Source: Saccharina japonica
Taxonomy: Eukaryota > Sar > Phaeophyceae > Laminariales > Laminariaceae
Reading direction: 5' to 3'
NCBI GenBank assembly: GCA_008828725.1
Contig: MEHQ01000745.1
Location: 46,001-110,000 of the forward strand
Length of the DNA: 64,000 bases
The translations under genes were made by a program, and so were the position numbers. Within the stretch, counting starts at the first letter, position 1. Each line of letters opens with the position of its first letter. Below are positions 1 through 11,800 of the stretch, one piece after another. Under the pieces are notes generated by a model that saw only the letters and a list, made by a program, of their open reading frames with translations, ran no database searches and was not told the origin of the DNA.

Positions 1-2299
1 GACCTCCTTTCTTGGGCACCCCCCGGTTAGTACACCATTGTTCATGTATACTTTGAAGTATTTGTGTTAGGACTACTATGGCGCATACGAATGCTCACCG
101 GGTTGCGTGAAGACGTTGAGCTCTTCACGTCATTAGCCACCACCCCTACAAGGTGGTATTGCCCGTTAAGGTGACGTTTGGTTCTGCTGCATGCCCATCC
201 GGGTGTGTATCATTCAACCACGAGGGATGACTCTTCCGAGTTACACGTTATACTCTCGCGTTCGCAAATCGACGCGCCGTTCGCCTTCAAAACTTATTGC
301 CGTTCACGGAAAACAGAAAAAAACGCCTGGTGGAAACGCCCACTTCATACATGTGTTGGGATTTGTGTATATCCCCGCAGGGGAAGAATAGTGTCCCTTC
401 CCCTGTTTCGACGCCTCTTGAGATTTGTGGTTGCCGTTCGCGGGCGCCGTTCCGTAGCACCCATTCCTATTGTTTTGCAGGTATCTTGGTATCGATCTGT
501 TTTGAACAACAATGAAACGCAGCACGCAGTACGCAGTCTCACAGTCGGTCGGCCGTGTCGATCTCCAAAACTCACGGCAAAAACTGTTGAAGCAGTGTTT
601 CATGAGTGGGCAAGCGAGCGGTCATGTTTTGAGCGGATTCGTCCTTATTATTTTAGTACCAATGGGCAAGGATGATCGGTCTTAAGGGCCTGTCCCTGTT
701 TGTTGTGGTTTGCTTCCCATCCGCATTTCGTAGAATATGTGTTTTTTCCACCTCCCTCTCGCCGACGGTCTTCTTGCCTCTTGTAGCTAACCATTTTGGA
801 TTAAGAAAACTGGATACAGTTGCAACCACATCACTACTGTAGCTACTCCCGGTATATAAATACAGTAATCATGTTAGTAAACGCCCCCCGGGGCGTTGTT
901 CTTTATCACGCGTTAACAAAACACCCCGGGGGCTTAGCCTTTTCCCTGTAGCCCGACAGTGCAATTCCTTGACAAATGGCGTCGACGGCATGACGTACCA
1001 TAACACACTCTCCATTAATAGTGCGGACAGACCGGAAAATATTCTAGCCTGTCCACCCACAAGTTCGCAAGACAGTCTCGAAGCCACGAGCCCCTCTAAA
1101 CGCGGGGTCAAACTCTTGAGGTCGCCTATTCCACCCAACGTGACGGGAGAAAAACTCCTCAAGTCGCGAGTTCGCTCCACATAAATTCGCTTCAAGCTTC
1201 GCAATCCGTCTCACAGACCCCAAATGTTTCGATCGGACTCAACATTAACATACCCAATCGATCGATCGAAAAAATAATGTCATAATCGAAAAACAAAAGA
1301 TCTACCCATATCTAAACTGCTGCGTTCATCACGAACCCGGTGCGAGTCCAGCATCGGTGCAAGCCAGGCGCGTGGGGGATCGCCCCAGATTTATATTGTA
1401 CGCTCATAGTCGGTGACGTTCCCGAAGTCACTTTGACAGTTTTCAGGGTACAGTTCGAGTGCCGTGCTGCGGGCTGACACATCACTATATAACCCGAGGA
1501 TACCCCAGGATGGCCTCACGCGCCACACGATGCAAGCCCTTGGCAGTTGCATGCCTATTCAGCGATATCGTGGCTGTCTCCGCAGATGTGTACTGCAAGG
1601 CGTGGCACCTACTACTGCTGTGTAGTGTTTTTCAGGCCCCGCGCTTAGGGGCCTCTCCGCGCCTGAAACGGTTGCAACATACTTTGACGAACGTTGTATG
1701 TGCCCTCAGCCCGATGAACTCTGCCATGGCTCAGAGGCCTGACGAGTTCACGTATAAACCACCGAAAATATCTACAGTAAGCACGAATGCGAATGCAAAG
1801 TTCTAATAATGCACGAATGGGATCGCAAACTCATATATCACATGCAGGAATAAAAGGTAACAAAACATGAATGCGATTCCAACGCCAGTGCCCGGCTCTT
1901 CAACTTAGAAGCCCCGTCAATACACACAAACCATTTGGTTGGCCAGAAGAACGAACTACCTCCCTCGTGGCACGTATCGTTTGTAGATCTACAGTGCGCG
2001 GCGGAATGGGTGTCGCTTCAGTTGACGCTCACACATGACGCGTCACGGATGCACTACTACTGTACTTCTCTACCGGGGCTTGCGAATCAAGTCACACGCA
2101 TCTCCCAAACGTCACAGCCTGACCAGACCCTCGGTCGAATTTCGCTCGGTAAAAACACGGTCGCTAGGGATGATATTATGCCCCCCCCCCCCCTCTGCTC
2201 ACGGCATGGGCTTTCTATGGCGACCAGCGTCCTCGTGGCGGAAGTCGTCTATGCAATTTCGTGCTTGGTTTTTCGCTGGGTGGAACTCATCGCGGTCTG
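1..2299. other. No gene recognised at the left edge
   Basis: Open frames here are short, overlap on both strands and show no domain. Minor features are an 18-bp GC-rich hairpin (880-897) and a C-run (2180-2192). Confidence 0.5.
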
Positions 2300-2501
2300 T
2301 CGCCGTCCGTCACGCTCCTACTCCTGTCACCAATCCTGCCGTCCGACAGGGTGCAGCATACCCCGTGGATCTTTCAGAAATCGAAGTATTCCTTTTGCAT
2401 GTGTAGCGCGCCTTAACGGGACTAATCTATTGCCTCCGAGAGGATCATGTCTCGCTTCGAAGAGAGAAGCCTGTGGCCCTTTGTGAGTCTTCGATCCGCT
2501 C

Positions 2502-2672
2502 TCAGAAGCGTACAGAAGCCTTCATGTGCTTTTCCTTGACGATGTTACCGTCCTCGTCCACGTAGTATTTGGTAGTGTCGAGTGCTGTCTTTGGTTTCTT
2601 CTTCTTAGCAACGGAGGCCCCCAGGCGCGTACTAGGTATTCCACGACGTGCCGGCAGCGTGTACGGTTCCAC
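2502..2672 (-). CDS. Leishmanolysin-like protease, minus copy, last exon
   Basis: The terminal exon starts VEPYTLPARR after a TACAG acceptor and ends KASVRF-stop (57 codons). The Lys-rich middle is one codon longer than in the plus copy. About 100-200 bp after the stop (down to about 2300) still align with the plus copy, so the 3' untranslated region was duplicated too. There is no GPI-like hydrophobic tail, so the product is probably soluble. Confidence 0.82.
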   Translation of the reverse strand: MEPYTLPARRGIPSTRLGASVAKKKKPKTALDTTKYYVDEDGNIVKEKHMKASVRF

Positions 2673-4046
2673 CTGTATTCGGGACGATAGCCGGGAGACC
2701 AAACGATGCCAAACGATGCCAGGCGATGTTTAGCTTGGACCAGTCTGCGATGGCTTGCGCATGGCACTGAGTCGTTGAGATGCCGTTTATCCGCCGTGCG
2801 TGGCACCACGTCAATCTCGACAGTCTTGTTGCGGCAACATTAGTCTAGACAATTGAGCTCACTTGAGTCCAAACATCGACGGTCAGCACAAGCGCAACGA
2901 AAATACATACATTTAATGCGGTACCCTGACATGAGCACAATTCGCACAACCAATCTGTATGTAATCTCGTTTATGTAAACCTTCGAATGCTTCTAAACGG
3001 GTGCTACACGTAACCCAACCATAGTGTGCCTTTACACCGTCCTAACGTCATCAAGGTCTCAATCAGGTAGATGTATATCGGAATTTTTGTGATTCAACGT
3101 CGATCGTGCACCTGATGTTTTCCGGAATGCCTTACGGTGCCGTTCAACAACAAATGTTTGGCAAAAAATAGCGCGATATGTACTGTAGATCTCATCATAA
3201 TATGGTTGCACATTATCCAGGGTAAAATGAGCTGTGCAGACGGCTTAGGGTCATACCAGGGCACTATCCCCACGGTTTTACATTTTCCCGCACCATGCCC
3301 TCCATTGCAACCCTTGGGGTGTTCCCCGCCCAGGCCTTACCGTGGTTAGAGGTGGGGCTGTTTTGGTGATGCTGTTCGCGGACATACCGGAACCTTGTAA
3401 CATATATAAGGTGACCCGCTGCTGTTTTATCGTACTTCTCAGGGTGGATATCGTGTGTGCCGTGTATTGGCGCCGTATGCCCTCTCTGTATTGACTAGGG
3501 GGACTCAACTTCCACACCTTGCCAATCGTACCAAGTACCTGGTAGGCCAATAGCGTCCGACCGTGACAGCACAGCGTTTCACCATAGATACTGTACATGG
3601 AAGCACAACAGCCTGTATGTAACGGCCTGCACGTTGAGAGAACTCCTCCCAACACTACGTATTTCGCACATTGAAGAACAGGCCATCTTCGGTCTCGCCC
3701 TTGGGAAAGCACAGCCGAAGACGCATGCTGCGGTAGAGGTGCACCATGATTCTACCTTCTGAGGGTGGTGGCTTAATACTTGAGGAGCGCTATACATCAC
3801 CGTAGAAACCGATTGAACAGGAAACCAAATGTGCCACTCAATGAACAGTCACATGGCCTGAGTATAAAATGAAAACCGTTGCAGTACAGCAGTGAATATA
3901 ATTCCGATGACTTTGGGTGAAGGAAGCTTTCATAGATCGTTCAGAAATCGTTTCAGACAAAAAAAAAAAGTCATACGTCTATCGTAACACGCGTCAGCCA
4001 GACATGGCAACCCAACAATTCCAAGATACGCGCTGGGCCCGCTCAC
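2673..4046. other. Intron 7 of the minus protease copy
   Basis: No gene seen. Part of it (about 3130-3250) is recognisably related to intron 7 of the plus copy (about 39480-39600). It also contains a TACCTGGTA near-palindrome at 3536. Confidence 0.6.
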
Positions 4047-4121
4047 CATGCTGGGGTCGACGATGTACCCGATGTCTTCCAGAGATGCTACCGTAAGCTT
4101 CGACAGAGGCTCGGGAGCACC
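4047..4121 (-). CDS. Leishmanolysin-like protease, minus copy, exon 7
   Basis: A 75-nt phase 0-0 exon encoding GAPEPLSKLTVASLEDIGYI. The PLSxLTVASLEDIGY pattern closes the catalytic domain in this family. The donor is GTGAGC. The sequence is almost identical in the plus copy. Confidence 0.85.
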
Positions 4122-4129
4122 CTGTCCAC

Positions 4130-5640
4130 GGTGGTCAAGGTAACCAAGCGCAATCGATATACACACACACGTACACACGTCGCGCACGGTCGATAGGCGT
4201 GGGAGGTGTAAAGCAGACGACACCGCGACTGCCGCTCGAGGCCGCCTTGTTGTAGTCGCCTTGGGCCTTTCATGTATAGGTATAGGAAAAAACGGCAATA
4301 TGACCACGGATGTTTACGGTAGATCATTGAGATACGAATGCCTGGTACGTTAATAGTACGTACAGGACTGATAACAACACAAATATCGACACTATCGATG
4401 ACAACAGCAAAACAAATAGATATTTGCCAAGAACAGGTATACCTGGTCCATGTTGGACCAAAAACAGGCACATACTAAAACCAAGTAAACAATACGCGCC
4501 AGGAGCCCTGCGGTTGGCCAGCTTGACATCGTACCTGATATTCGGCTTGAAATGGGCCAGGTACACCTGGACTGGGCTTGTCTACAGTACTCTGCCTCGC
4601 TTTCAACTGTTTTTGCCTGTGTTTGAACCAAGCAGAGGCCATACACTGTTGTTGCTCTTCGTATGTCGTACCCTCGGGCTCGGTTATAACTACGCATTAT
4701 AGTATATATATCCTTCGAAGTATGTATATATGTAAACTCTGTACGTTGTAACCTCATACATGTATTCACAAAAAATAAAAACAACATCTGTGAGATCAAG
4801 GATTTCGCCAAAAGTCATCTATGTACGCAAGTTCTGTGTCATATAGGTCAATCGCGCGTGCTCATACTTCGGTTACAGTACCAGGTATGTATCTAGTGGG
4901 TGAAAACGTACGCTGATTTAACGTGTTTCTTGTTTGGGGTGTACGATGCGTGTGCACTAAGTACTGCCGCGCTTTTATGGTCACAGTGATGAAGCACCGT
5001 GTACACAGAAGGAAGTTCGTATGCCCCACCCCGCGTCGAGGTGGGCTCAGTTTTAAGTACGGCGAAAAAACTTCGTGCCGAGCAACTACTGTAGTTTCCC
5101 GAGGATGGTCGAGGCTTCAAAGCTGGTAGTGGTAGGAGGGGCCAGAAGAAGTACTCTTGGTCCACCCGCCGTGGCGAACACACTGAAGCATGGCGACCCT
5201 CCGCAGGTCCGCGTGACGTCCGTAGTGCCTATACCCTCGCGAAAACAACAATATTTAGATTTTGGAGGCCGCATGCTCACTGTTCAGGTGCACAAACATT
5301 TATTCATGTTCTGTTTTTTGTGATTTATCATGTCCAAACACACCGTCAGTGGCGTGTAAGTTTTGCTTGGTTTCATGGTGTGCCTAATTTTGGCTCAGAT
5401 TCAACAACAACAGGTGTACCTTTTTGTTTTGGCATTTTCTCAAGAAAAATATCATGTTTGTGTTGTACAGCTGAGTTTGAAGGGCAACAAACGAATAGGG
5501 GTGGTGGTGTTGAGGCAACGATATTTGCGTTTGATCGATGCGCGGGTTGATCTCGTAACGAGAGCACACCCCTAAATCGAGGCACGCCATCACCGCGTGC
5601 TGTAGGGCGTGTGGTCCATGGTGTAGGGAAGCAGTATACG
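4130..5640. other. Extra intron 6 sequence in the minus protease copy
   Basis: Intron 6 is 1531 bp here and 525 bp in the paralogue. Only about 150 bp next to exon 7 align. The rest holds a short CA-type repeat (4162-4180), CCTGG-containing near-palindromes (4430-4570) and no coding sequence I recognise. Confidence 0.5.
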
Positions 5641-5652
5641 AGTTACTCTTAC

Positions 5653-5720
5653 ATCTTCCCCGAAGCCCGTCATGGTCTCGTCGTCAAATATTTCCTCAGA
5701 CCAATGCGAACAGCGTGTAC
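5653..5720 (-). CDS. Leishmanolysin-like protease, minus copy, exon 6 (third zinc His and Met-turn)
   Basis: A 68-nt exon encoding TRCSHWSEEIFDDETMTGF. The His of SHWSE (residue 415) is the expected third zinc ligand, 58 residues after the second. The Met of ETMTG (residue 426) is the expected metzincin Met-turn. The acceptor is CACAG and the donor is GTAAGA. The exon is too short to find without the paralogue. Confidence 0.82.
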
Positions 5721-6152
5721 CTGTGTGAAATTAACGTGTTTAGCGCGAAACGTTTATGGAGAACGCCTCCATGTGCGGGCGGCGAAAAATCGCGATAAAC
5801 ATTTTCATCGGCCAACGTTGACGTTTTTACTTTCACCACTCTGGAGATATTTCAAGTTTGGGTTCGTCATCAAGGCAGCAACGTCTTGTTTTCAATGACT
5901 CTCTCCCCCAAGTAATTGCGAACGTGGATGTATGCGAAGGTGCAAAACATAGGTGTCATTCTCGCTCTACACAACACAGACTTCGTGGGAAAACGTTATT
6001 GAAGATCAGGCCAGATTGGGTACGTCTCTTTGCTGCGGACTGGCAACCGGCATACCTCTACTTGTACACGCCTGTACTGTAGAAGCAACGAGACCCAATC
6101 TTCGTACCTAGCAAACAGTTCCAGTACATATGCGTAATGCCCTGTTTCTTAC

Positions 6153-6295
6153 CGTTATCGCTTTTCACATCAATGATTCTGGCTGCTGCCCCAGGCGAAG
6201 CTCCCAGAAGATCATTGTAGACCGCTGCAGCTGCGGGGCATGTCCACTCGGGGCTATTGTCCTCCTCGCAAGTGCTGCACTCTTCCCAATTAATC
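6153..6295 (-). CDS. Leishmanolysin-like protease, minus copy, exon 5
   Basis: A 143-nt exon encoding INWEECSTCEEDNSPEW and then CPAAAAVYNDLLGA. It joins exon 4 in phase (GG plus G) and exon 6 in phase (G plus GT). This is the loop between the HExxH helix and the third zinc His. In this copy the segment before that His ends in KSDNG, whereas the plus copy has EGGSG, closer to the usual GGxGT. Confidence 0.8.
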
Positions 6296-6486
6296 CTGCA
6301 GCCGGAATTTCAGGCGTGCAGTAGGATGTGGGCGTGGTCAACCGGGCAGGGGGGGAGGGGTGGCTCCGTGAATAAACCGAGTCTAGTGCTCCCCAGGATG
6401 TTTGGTTTTGCAGCAGTGCAGTCGGTTGGACTAATCAAAGTGCGAGCTATTGCTCTTCAGCGAGGAGGCGCCTTTACCGGTCTGAT

Positions 6487-6728
6487 CCCACAAATCGTAC
6501 CAGATAAAGTCCCAAATAACGTGCTTTTGGGTGTTTTTTATGAAAACCACGAGAAGCCGTCGACCCAATCCAACCCTACCCAAAACCCTAACCAAAACCG
6601 TAGTCCAGGGCAAGGCTCGACCCGTGCGCGGCTTCGCCGCGCGTTTTAGACAATCTGACAAAAAACGATATGCGGACCACCACAAAAACCGTAAAATATT
6701 TGGTGTTTTATCTGGTACGATTTGTGGG
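6487..6728. mobile_element. Short inverted-repeat (MITE-like) element in intron 4
   Basis: Perfect 22-bp terminal inverted repeats (6487-6508 and 6707-6728, beginning CCCACAAATCGTACCAGATA), extended inward with mismatches, enclose about 200 bp without coding capacity. The element accounts for much of the length difference from the paralogous intron (872 against 742 bp). No target duplication was resolved. Confidence 0.75.
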
Positions 6729-7167
6729 CCAAGAGCACTGGCAAAGACTACTGTCAGCGAGAGCTTCATGGTTAGGTAACAAAGGCCCTAATGTAGGGCC
6801 TGAGTGAAACTGTCATTGCGTCATTGCACTTCCATGTCTGGAAGCGTGGTGACTTAAATGTTTACGAGTCCGCCGCAGGTTCAAAATGAACAATACATAC
6901 TGTAGTCAACACCTACTGTAGTGCAAATCGACCGGGCAATGAAAGAAAACGGGACCTTCAAACACTCGAGAAGGCGGTAGAGTCAAACTCATCCATGAAG
7001 CATAGCATGTGCTGCAACCGACGTAAGAACGAGAGGCGTCGTGAAGCTTTATCAAGGCAATACACAATGCGATAACGTGTGTTCCTCGTTGGTCATACTG
7101 AAACGTGAAAATAGTATTAGAACCCGTAGGAGTTTGATGGTATACGTCTGCTTTCGATGGGACTGAC

Positions 7168-7452
7168 CCGAAGCCAATGACGTGTGCCATCTCGTGCAGG
7201 TAAAGGAACTCCAGCTCGGGCTCGCTCAGCTGCGCCAGATCATCGACATCGAATGCCATTCTTCCGATAAAAGAGACACCGGGGCAGTCACTCCACACGA
7301 ATGTGGGGGAGGCTCCCCCGAGCGTCTCTCCAGCTCCGTCAATAAACACTTGGCTGGCCACAATCTGAAGGCGGCCAGCCGGCGTAGCCTCGAAATCCAC
7401 GCCTGCAAGCTTAATCCCCCCGCATGGAACATGGGTGACCACCTGTTCCCAC
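7168..7452 (-). CDS. Leishmanolysin-like protease, minus copy, exon 4 (zinc-binding motif)
   Basis: A 285-nt exon that starts by completing the Arg codon of ADR-WEQVVTHVPCGG and ends in the zinc signature HEMAHVIGFG (HExxHxxGF, residues 353-361). The segment before it has the family pattern of a G-x-M-x-FD-x-DDL motif ahead of the HExxH helix. Both zinc His and the catalytic Glu are intact. The donor is GTCAGT. Confidence 0.88.
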
Positions 7453-7792
7453 CTGTGTACAGACAAGGCAAGTAGCGGGGACAAAACGCATCGACCAAGT
7501 TCAAAGCAGGCACATATTGACAGGCGGATTTGTCGACACCTCAACTTAACTTCTATGAGTACGACAAAGGGGATGTTAGAGTTTCCAATCGGGGTCTTCT
7601 TGAGATTTCCGCACAAGTTTCTACAGTACGTGAAATATGGATATTATATTAGGGTACAGCTACGTGTGTTACGTGCAGTCTTCCATAGTTGTGCAGCCGG
7701 CTACGTTAACCGTTTGTAGTGGAGACACCCCCATCGCATGTAAATTAAACAGCAGTGTATATAGCGTGATCCGATATCGTTGGATGCGTTAG

Positions 7793-8705
7793 TGTACTGT
7801 ACTGTACTGTACTGTACTGTACTGTACTGTACTGTACTGTACTGTACTGTACTGTACTGTACTGTACTGTACTGTACTGTACTGTACTGTACTGTACTGT
7901 ACTGTACTGTACTGTACTGTACTGTACTGTACTGTACTGTACTGTACTGTACTGTACTGTACTGTACTGTACTGTACTGTACTGTACTGTACTGTACTGT
8001 ACTGTACTGTACTGTACTGTACTGTACTGTACTGTACTGTACTGTACTGTACTGTACTGTACTGTACTGTACTGTACTGTACTGTACTGTACTGTACTGT
8101 ACTGTACTGTACTGTACTGTACTGTACTGTACTGTACTGTACTGTACTGTACTGTACTGTACTGTACTGTACTGTACTGTACTGTACTGTACTGTACTGT
8201 ACTGTACTGTACTGTACTGTACTGTACTGTACTGTACTGTACTGTACTGTACTGTACTGTACTGTACTGTACTGTACTGTACTGTACTGTACTGTACTGT
8301 ACTGTACTGTACTGTACTGTACTGTACTGTACTGTACTGTACTGTACTGTACTGTACTGTACTGTACTGTACTGTACTGTACTGTACTGTACTGTACTGT
8401 ACTGTACTGTACTGTACTGTACTGTACTGTACTGTACTGTACTGTACTGTACTGTACTGTACTGTACTGTACTGTACTGTACTGTACTGTACTGTACTGT
8501 ACTGTACTGTACTGTACTGTACTGTACTGTACTGTACTGTACTGTACTGTACTGTACTGTACTGTACTGTACTGTACTGTACTGTACTGTACTGTACTGT
8601 ACTGTACTGTACTGTACTGTACTGTACTGTACTGTACTGTACTGTACTGTACTGTACTGTACTGTACTGTACTGTACTGTACCGTACTGTACTGTACGGT
8701 ACTGT
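7793..8705. repeat. Pentanucleotide microsatellite (ACTGT)n, about 182 units
   Basis: A nearly perfect ACTGT array of 913 bp. The only interruptions are near the right end (ACCGT at about 8681 and ACGGT at about 8696). It lies in intron 3 of the minus-strand protease. The same intron in the paralogue has no array and is 905 bp shorter. Because the period is not a multiple of three and no frame contains a stop, the array creates a false 312-codon open frame. Confidence 0.98.
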
Positions 8706-8860
8706 ATTAGTTACATAAACTGATACGGAACACCGATACAGGTGCTAACGTTGAACATGGGTGACGAATTGACGGCCATTTTGCGATAGGGCGGGGCTGG
8801 TACAAGGTTGTCATAGCAGTCTGTACATCAGCTGGTGTGGGCGTTGCGCGATGGACTGAC

Positions 8861-8945
8861 CTATCAGCTTGCGCACGAACAACGTCTTTTTGCGCCTCGG
8901 TCCATGTCCCGTTATAGAAAACCTCGATGTAGAAACGAGCAAGAT
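8861..8945 (-). CDS. Leishmanolysin-like protease, minus copy, exon 3 (start of catalytic domain)
   Basis: An 85-nt exon encoding RFYIEVFYNGTWTEAQ and then AQADR. It matches the start of leishmanolysin-type catalytic domains (beta strand, then helix, then ADRWE, where WE comes from the next exon). The donor GTCAGT is identical in the plus copy. The 1408-bp intron that follows carries the ACTGT array. Confidence 0.82.
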
Positions 8946-9273
8946 CTGCGTGAAGCAGAATCAGAAACAATTGTTGATGACTAGCTGGTGTAAAGGTGGA
9001 CTATTAGGCTTCCATCCGCATGTTTACGGAAATGAACAGCCACATGCAACCCCCAAAATGACTTTCGCGACCAACGCTTCGTGTAAAAACAAAGCGATGA
9101 AACTGACCCACAATGATTTTCGGGTTGTGTACGCACCGCATACAAGAACATTTGTAGAGTGACTACTGCAACGTGTGTACAACTGCTCACGCGAAGCACG
9201 GATCTAGAGGACACGGCAGTAAACGCTTGTGTCGGTCGGCGAGGGGCATTCCATTGCGATGAAACGTTCTCAC

Positions 9274-9393
9274 TTGCGGTGTCCGTTTGGCAGCTCATCC
9301 CTCCGAATCCGTCTGGGCAGGAGCACATATGCCCCCCTGCCGAATCTACGGAACACGTGCCCGCATTGCACGGGTTGGGGTCGCATGCTCCAC
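9274..9393 (-). CDS. Leishmanolysin-like protease, minus copy, exon 2 (EGF-like domain)
   Basis: A 120-nt phase 1-1 exon, the class typical of EGF modules, encodes one EGF-like domain with six Cys: CDPNPCNAGTC, then CSCPDGFGGMSC. The acceptor is CCGCAG and the donor is GTGAGA. In the protein it separates the N-terminal segment from the catalytic domain (about residues 199-238), probably for adhesion or substrate contact; that role is inference. Confidence 0.85.
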
Positions 9394-10312
9394 CTGCGGC
9401 GGTCCATGGGTTTCGTTACGAAAAGCAGAAGGCACGTTGAAGATAGCTGGACGAGGTGGGGGCAGGCAATAAGTGTACTGGGCATTTTCAGTGTCTACCT
9501 GTTCGAACTGTTTGCGGCATGCCGATTCTCTGCAAATCACGACAGACGCCAGCGTGGCCTTGCGATCGCGGCAACGTCATACGAAGTATATATGTTTGGG
9601 TGTTTTCACGGCGCCATTTTATTACGCGTATCGTTCATTTCGATCGTGAGAAACGCCGTATGATACTCGTAACATTCGATGTGAGGAAAATTGTCGCAGG
9701 ACGAAGTTCTAACTAGTGAACAATCGTGTTACAGTAACCCCACCGTCAGTGATTAATCGAGCAGGTTTACGAAGAACAACCGTGCCTTCCTTCAAAACCA
9801 GTGTATGGGGTGCGGATGAAAGGAAGGACCGACAGACGCGTATACTTTGCTGTATATGTTGGCGCAGCTACTCTTTGGTCTTCTTCGTTTGAGACCCTCA
9901 CGTTCAACAGTTGCGGGTGTAACGACTTCCTGACGTAAGACAGGGCTCGAGGCTTCGACTGGAAGCTACCGTACTGTATGTACCAGTACTTCGCTCTAGA
10001 AAGCATGTATGTCCTGCCACCACAGGGCCAAACGCACCTACGAGTATTAAGGAGGTGGTATTCGATGTTCCGTGAGTAGACAGACACGTGGGAGCAAAAT
10101 AACGTCCAGATTAAACGGACGGGTGAGCGACCGAGCAACGAAAGCTAAGACGTGAAACGTCATTTTGAGGCCACCAACCTACCAAGAAGGGCCGCATAGC
10201 GACCATCGCGCAACTATCGCACAACCTGTGTTAACTGTACTATACCTAAGCATAGAATGCATAAAACTCCAACCAAGGCCAGTTCGTTTTTGTTGTGCAT
10301 TCGTTCACTAAC

Positions 10313-10907
10313 CATTGCCGTCTTCGTTTTCGCACTGGCCTTCGCACGCAAGGTTGGCGGTAAGCCTCGAACACGCGTCTCCGAAACCGTCGCAGATTGT
10401 AGAAATCGACGCCTCAGCTGATGCCTCAAACGGAGAGCCGTAGTCGACCAGATCGCACACAGACTGCAGGCCTCGACCACACATCACGTCCCACGTGTCT
10501 TCACAGTCACCACAGGCATAGAGGCGGCGGCGCTCGACCACGGACGCTCCGTCGTATTGCCGTTCGGTTGCTTCGCTGTCTTCCGTAAGCACTCTTCTCG
10601 TCGATCCCGGGGACTGGTTGTTGCCCAAGGTGACGTCGGGTGGAGACGTGGGCGCCACTTCGTACTTTAGGTTCGCAACTTTGATATCGGTCACATCGCC
10701 GGCGGTGTTGAACTTGTAAATAGATGTTTCGTCGTCCACCTTGAAAATCAGGATGAACGGTTTGCTTCGGCTATCGTCGAATCGGATGACGTTGAAGTTC
10801 ACGCCTCCCTGCGACACTTGCATCCTCTCCTTAGCAGCCTGTGCGAGCGACAAGTTGAGGAGCACCACCGCCAAAAGGCGTGCAGTCGTCCAGCGGCAGA
10901 GGGTCAT
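10313..10907 (-). CDS. EGF-domain leishmanolysin-like protease, minus copy, exon 1 (signal peptide and N-terminal region)
   Basis: This is the first exon of a complete 8-exon gene on the minus strand. The exons are 10907-10313, 9393-9274, 8945-8861, 7452-7168, 6295-6153, 5720-5653, 4121-4047 and 2672-2502. All junctions are GT-AG and keep phase, giving 1542 nt and 513 residues. The start was chosen because the ATG opens a clear signal peptide (MTLCRWTTARLLAVVLLNLS, probable cleavage near AQA-A), so the product should be secreted. The exon also holds a Cys-containing segment before the EGF exon. The donor after AATG is GTTAGT. Family knowledge: M8 proteases are zinc metzincins that cleave extracellular proteins. 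The substrate is unknown. A second copy lies in opposite orientation at 34.1-40.4 kb with the same exon lengths. Confidence 0.82.
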
Positions 10908-11299
10908 ACCTGTTCGACGCCGTTGACGAGTGTAACGGCTGCAACAACAGTGGGTGGTGGGATGGCCCCGGGAAGCGTTTCAGGTTCAGGGAGTGTATGA
11001 GCCATGCGTTTGGGCTGTTACCGCGGCACGGGAGATGCCAAGGCGGTAGTACGGTTCGAAATAATACGAGCGGGTATTGTACACGGCGCGAAAACCCATG
11101 ATCATTTTTGGAGGGGTAAAAATGGCACAAACACAAGCAGCTACAACGGCAGCAATGGCAACAACAGCAAACCATGACCACCAACAACGACAGCAGGAAA
11201 TAGCACCAAACCACCTTCAGCACCAACAGCAGCAGCAATAACAGCAACGACACCAACAGCAACACACCGACAGTATCGGCAACAGTAACCACGAAAAAG

Positions 11300-11800
11300 C
11301 GTGGCATATCCCCGTATGTTGTTCTGTACAGTGAGCTACTGCTTAGAGTGGGCTAGCAATTCGAACCCCGGCAGTTCGGTGATTTCTGCTACCAGGGGAA
11401 AAAAGGTTAACGGTACGAATTCCCTTCAGTCTGCCTAGCGATACGTACTACAGGTATACAAATTCCCTTCAGTCTGCCTAGCGATACGTACTGTACACAG
11501 TATGTGACTACTGTAGGGGGGATGCATATTGCCTATACATAAAGTATTTGTTTTCAATATATTCCCTCGAAGGGGTGCGTAGCGATACGACTACTGTAAG
11601 GAAAGGGTATAATAAGCTATGTCTGAAGGCGAAGAGGGCCCAAAACCAACTGCACAACAACGGGGGCACCATCTACCTGGTAGGAAAGAAAGCGTGCCGT
11701 TGTGTTCAGCAATAGGGAGTGATGCAATAATATGTAAATGTGTACAGTAGTAGTGATCGGCATCGTTTTCGTTTGAAGTAAAATATAATTATGCAGCTGC
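11300..11800. other. Intergenic, with a short direct repeat
   Basis: No gene. A 32-bp sequence beginning AATTCCCTTCAGTCTGCC occurs at 11419 and again at 11461. Several TACTGTA heptamers lie between 11490 and 11610. Confidence 0.7.

Larger units (their letters stand above)
2300..11290 (-). repeat. Inverted segmental duplication, left copy
   Basis: The whole minus-strand protease locus, with introns and flanks, is the inverted partner of about 33720-40520. Shared non-coding stretches include the region upstream of the start, intron 7 (about 3130-3230 against 39480-39600) and the 3' flank. Coding sequence is clearly diverged, so the duplication is not recent. Confidence 0.75.

Noticed and set aside
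178-1204. Overlapping frames of 66-165 codons at the left edge
   Set aside because: Present in several frames at once on both strands, with no domain, start context or splice support.
7780-8718. 312-codon open frame (repeating VLYCT)
   Set aside because: Pure translation of the ACTGT array inside an intron; the period of 5 without stops makes an open frame inevitable.
10831-11307. 158-codon minus-strand frame rich in Leu and Val
   Set aside because: Translation of CAA/CAG-type low-complexity sequence upstream of the protease start; no conserved counterpart as protein in the other copy.
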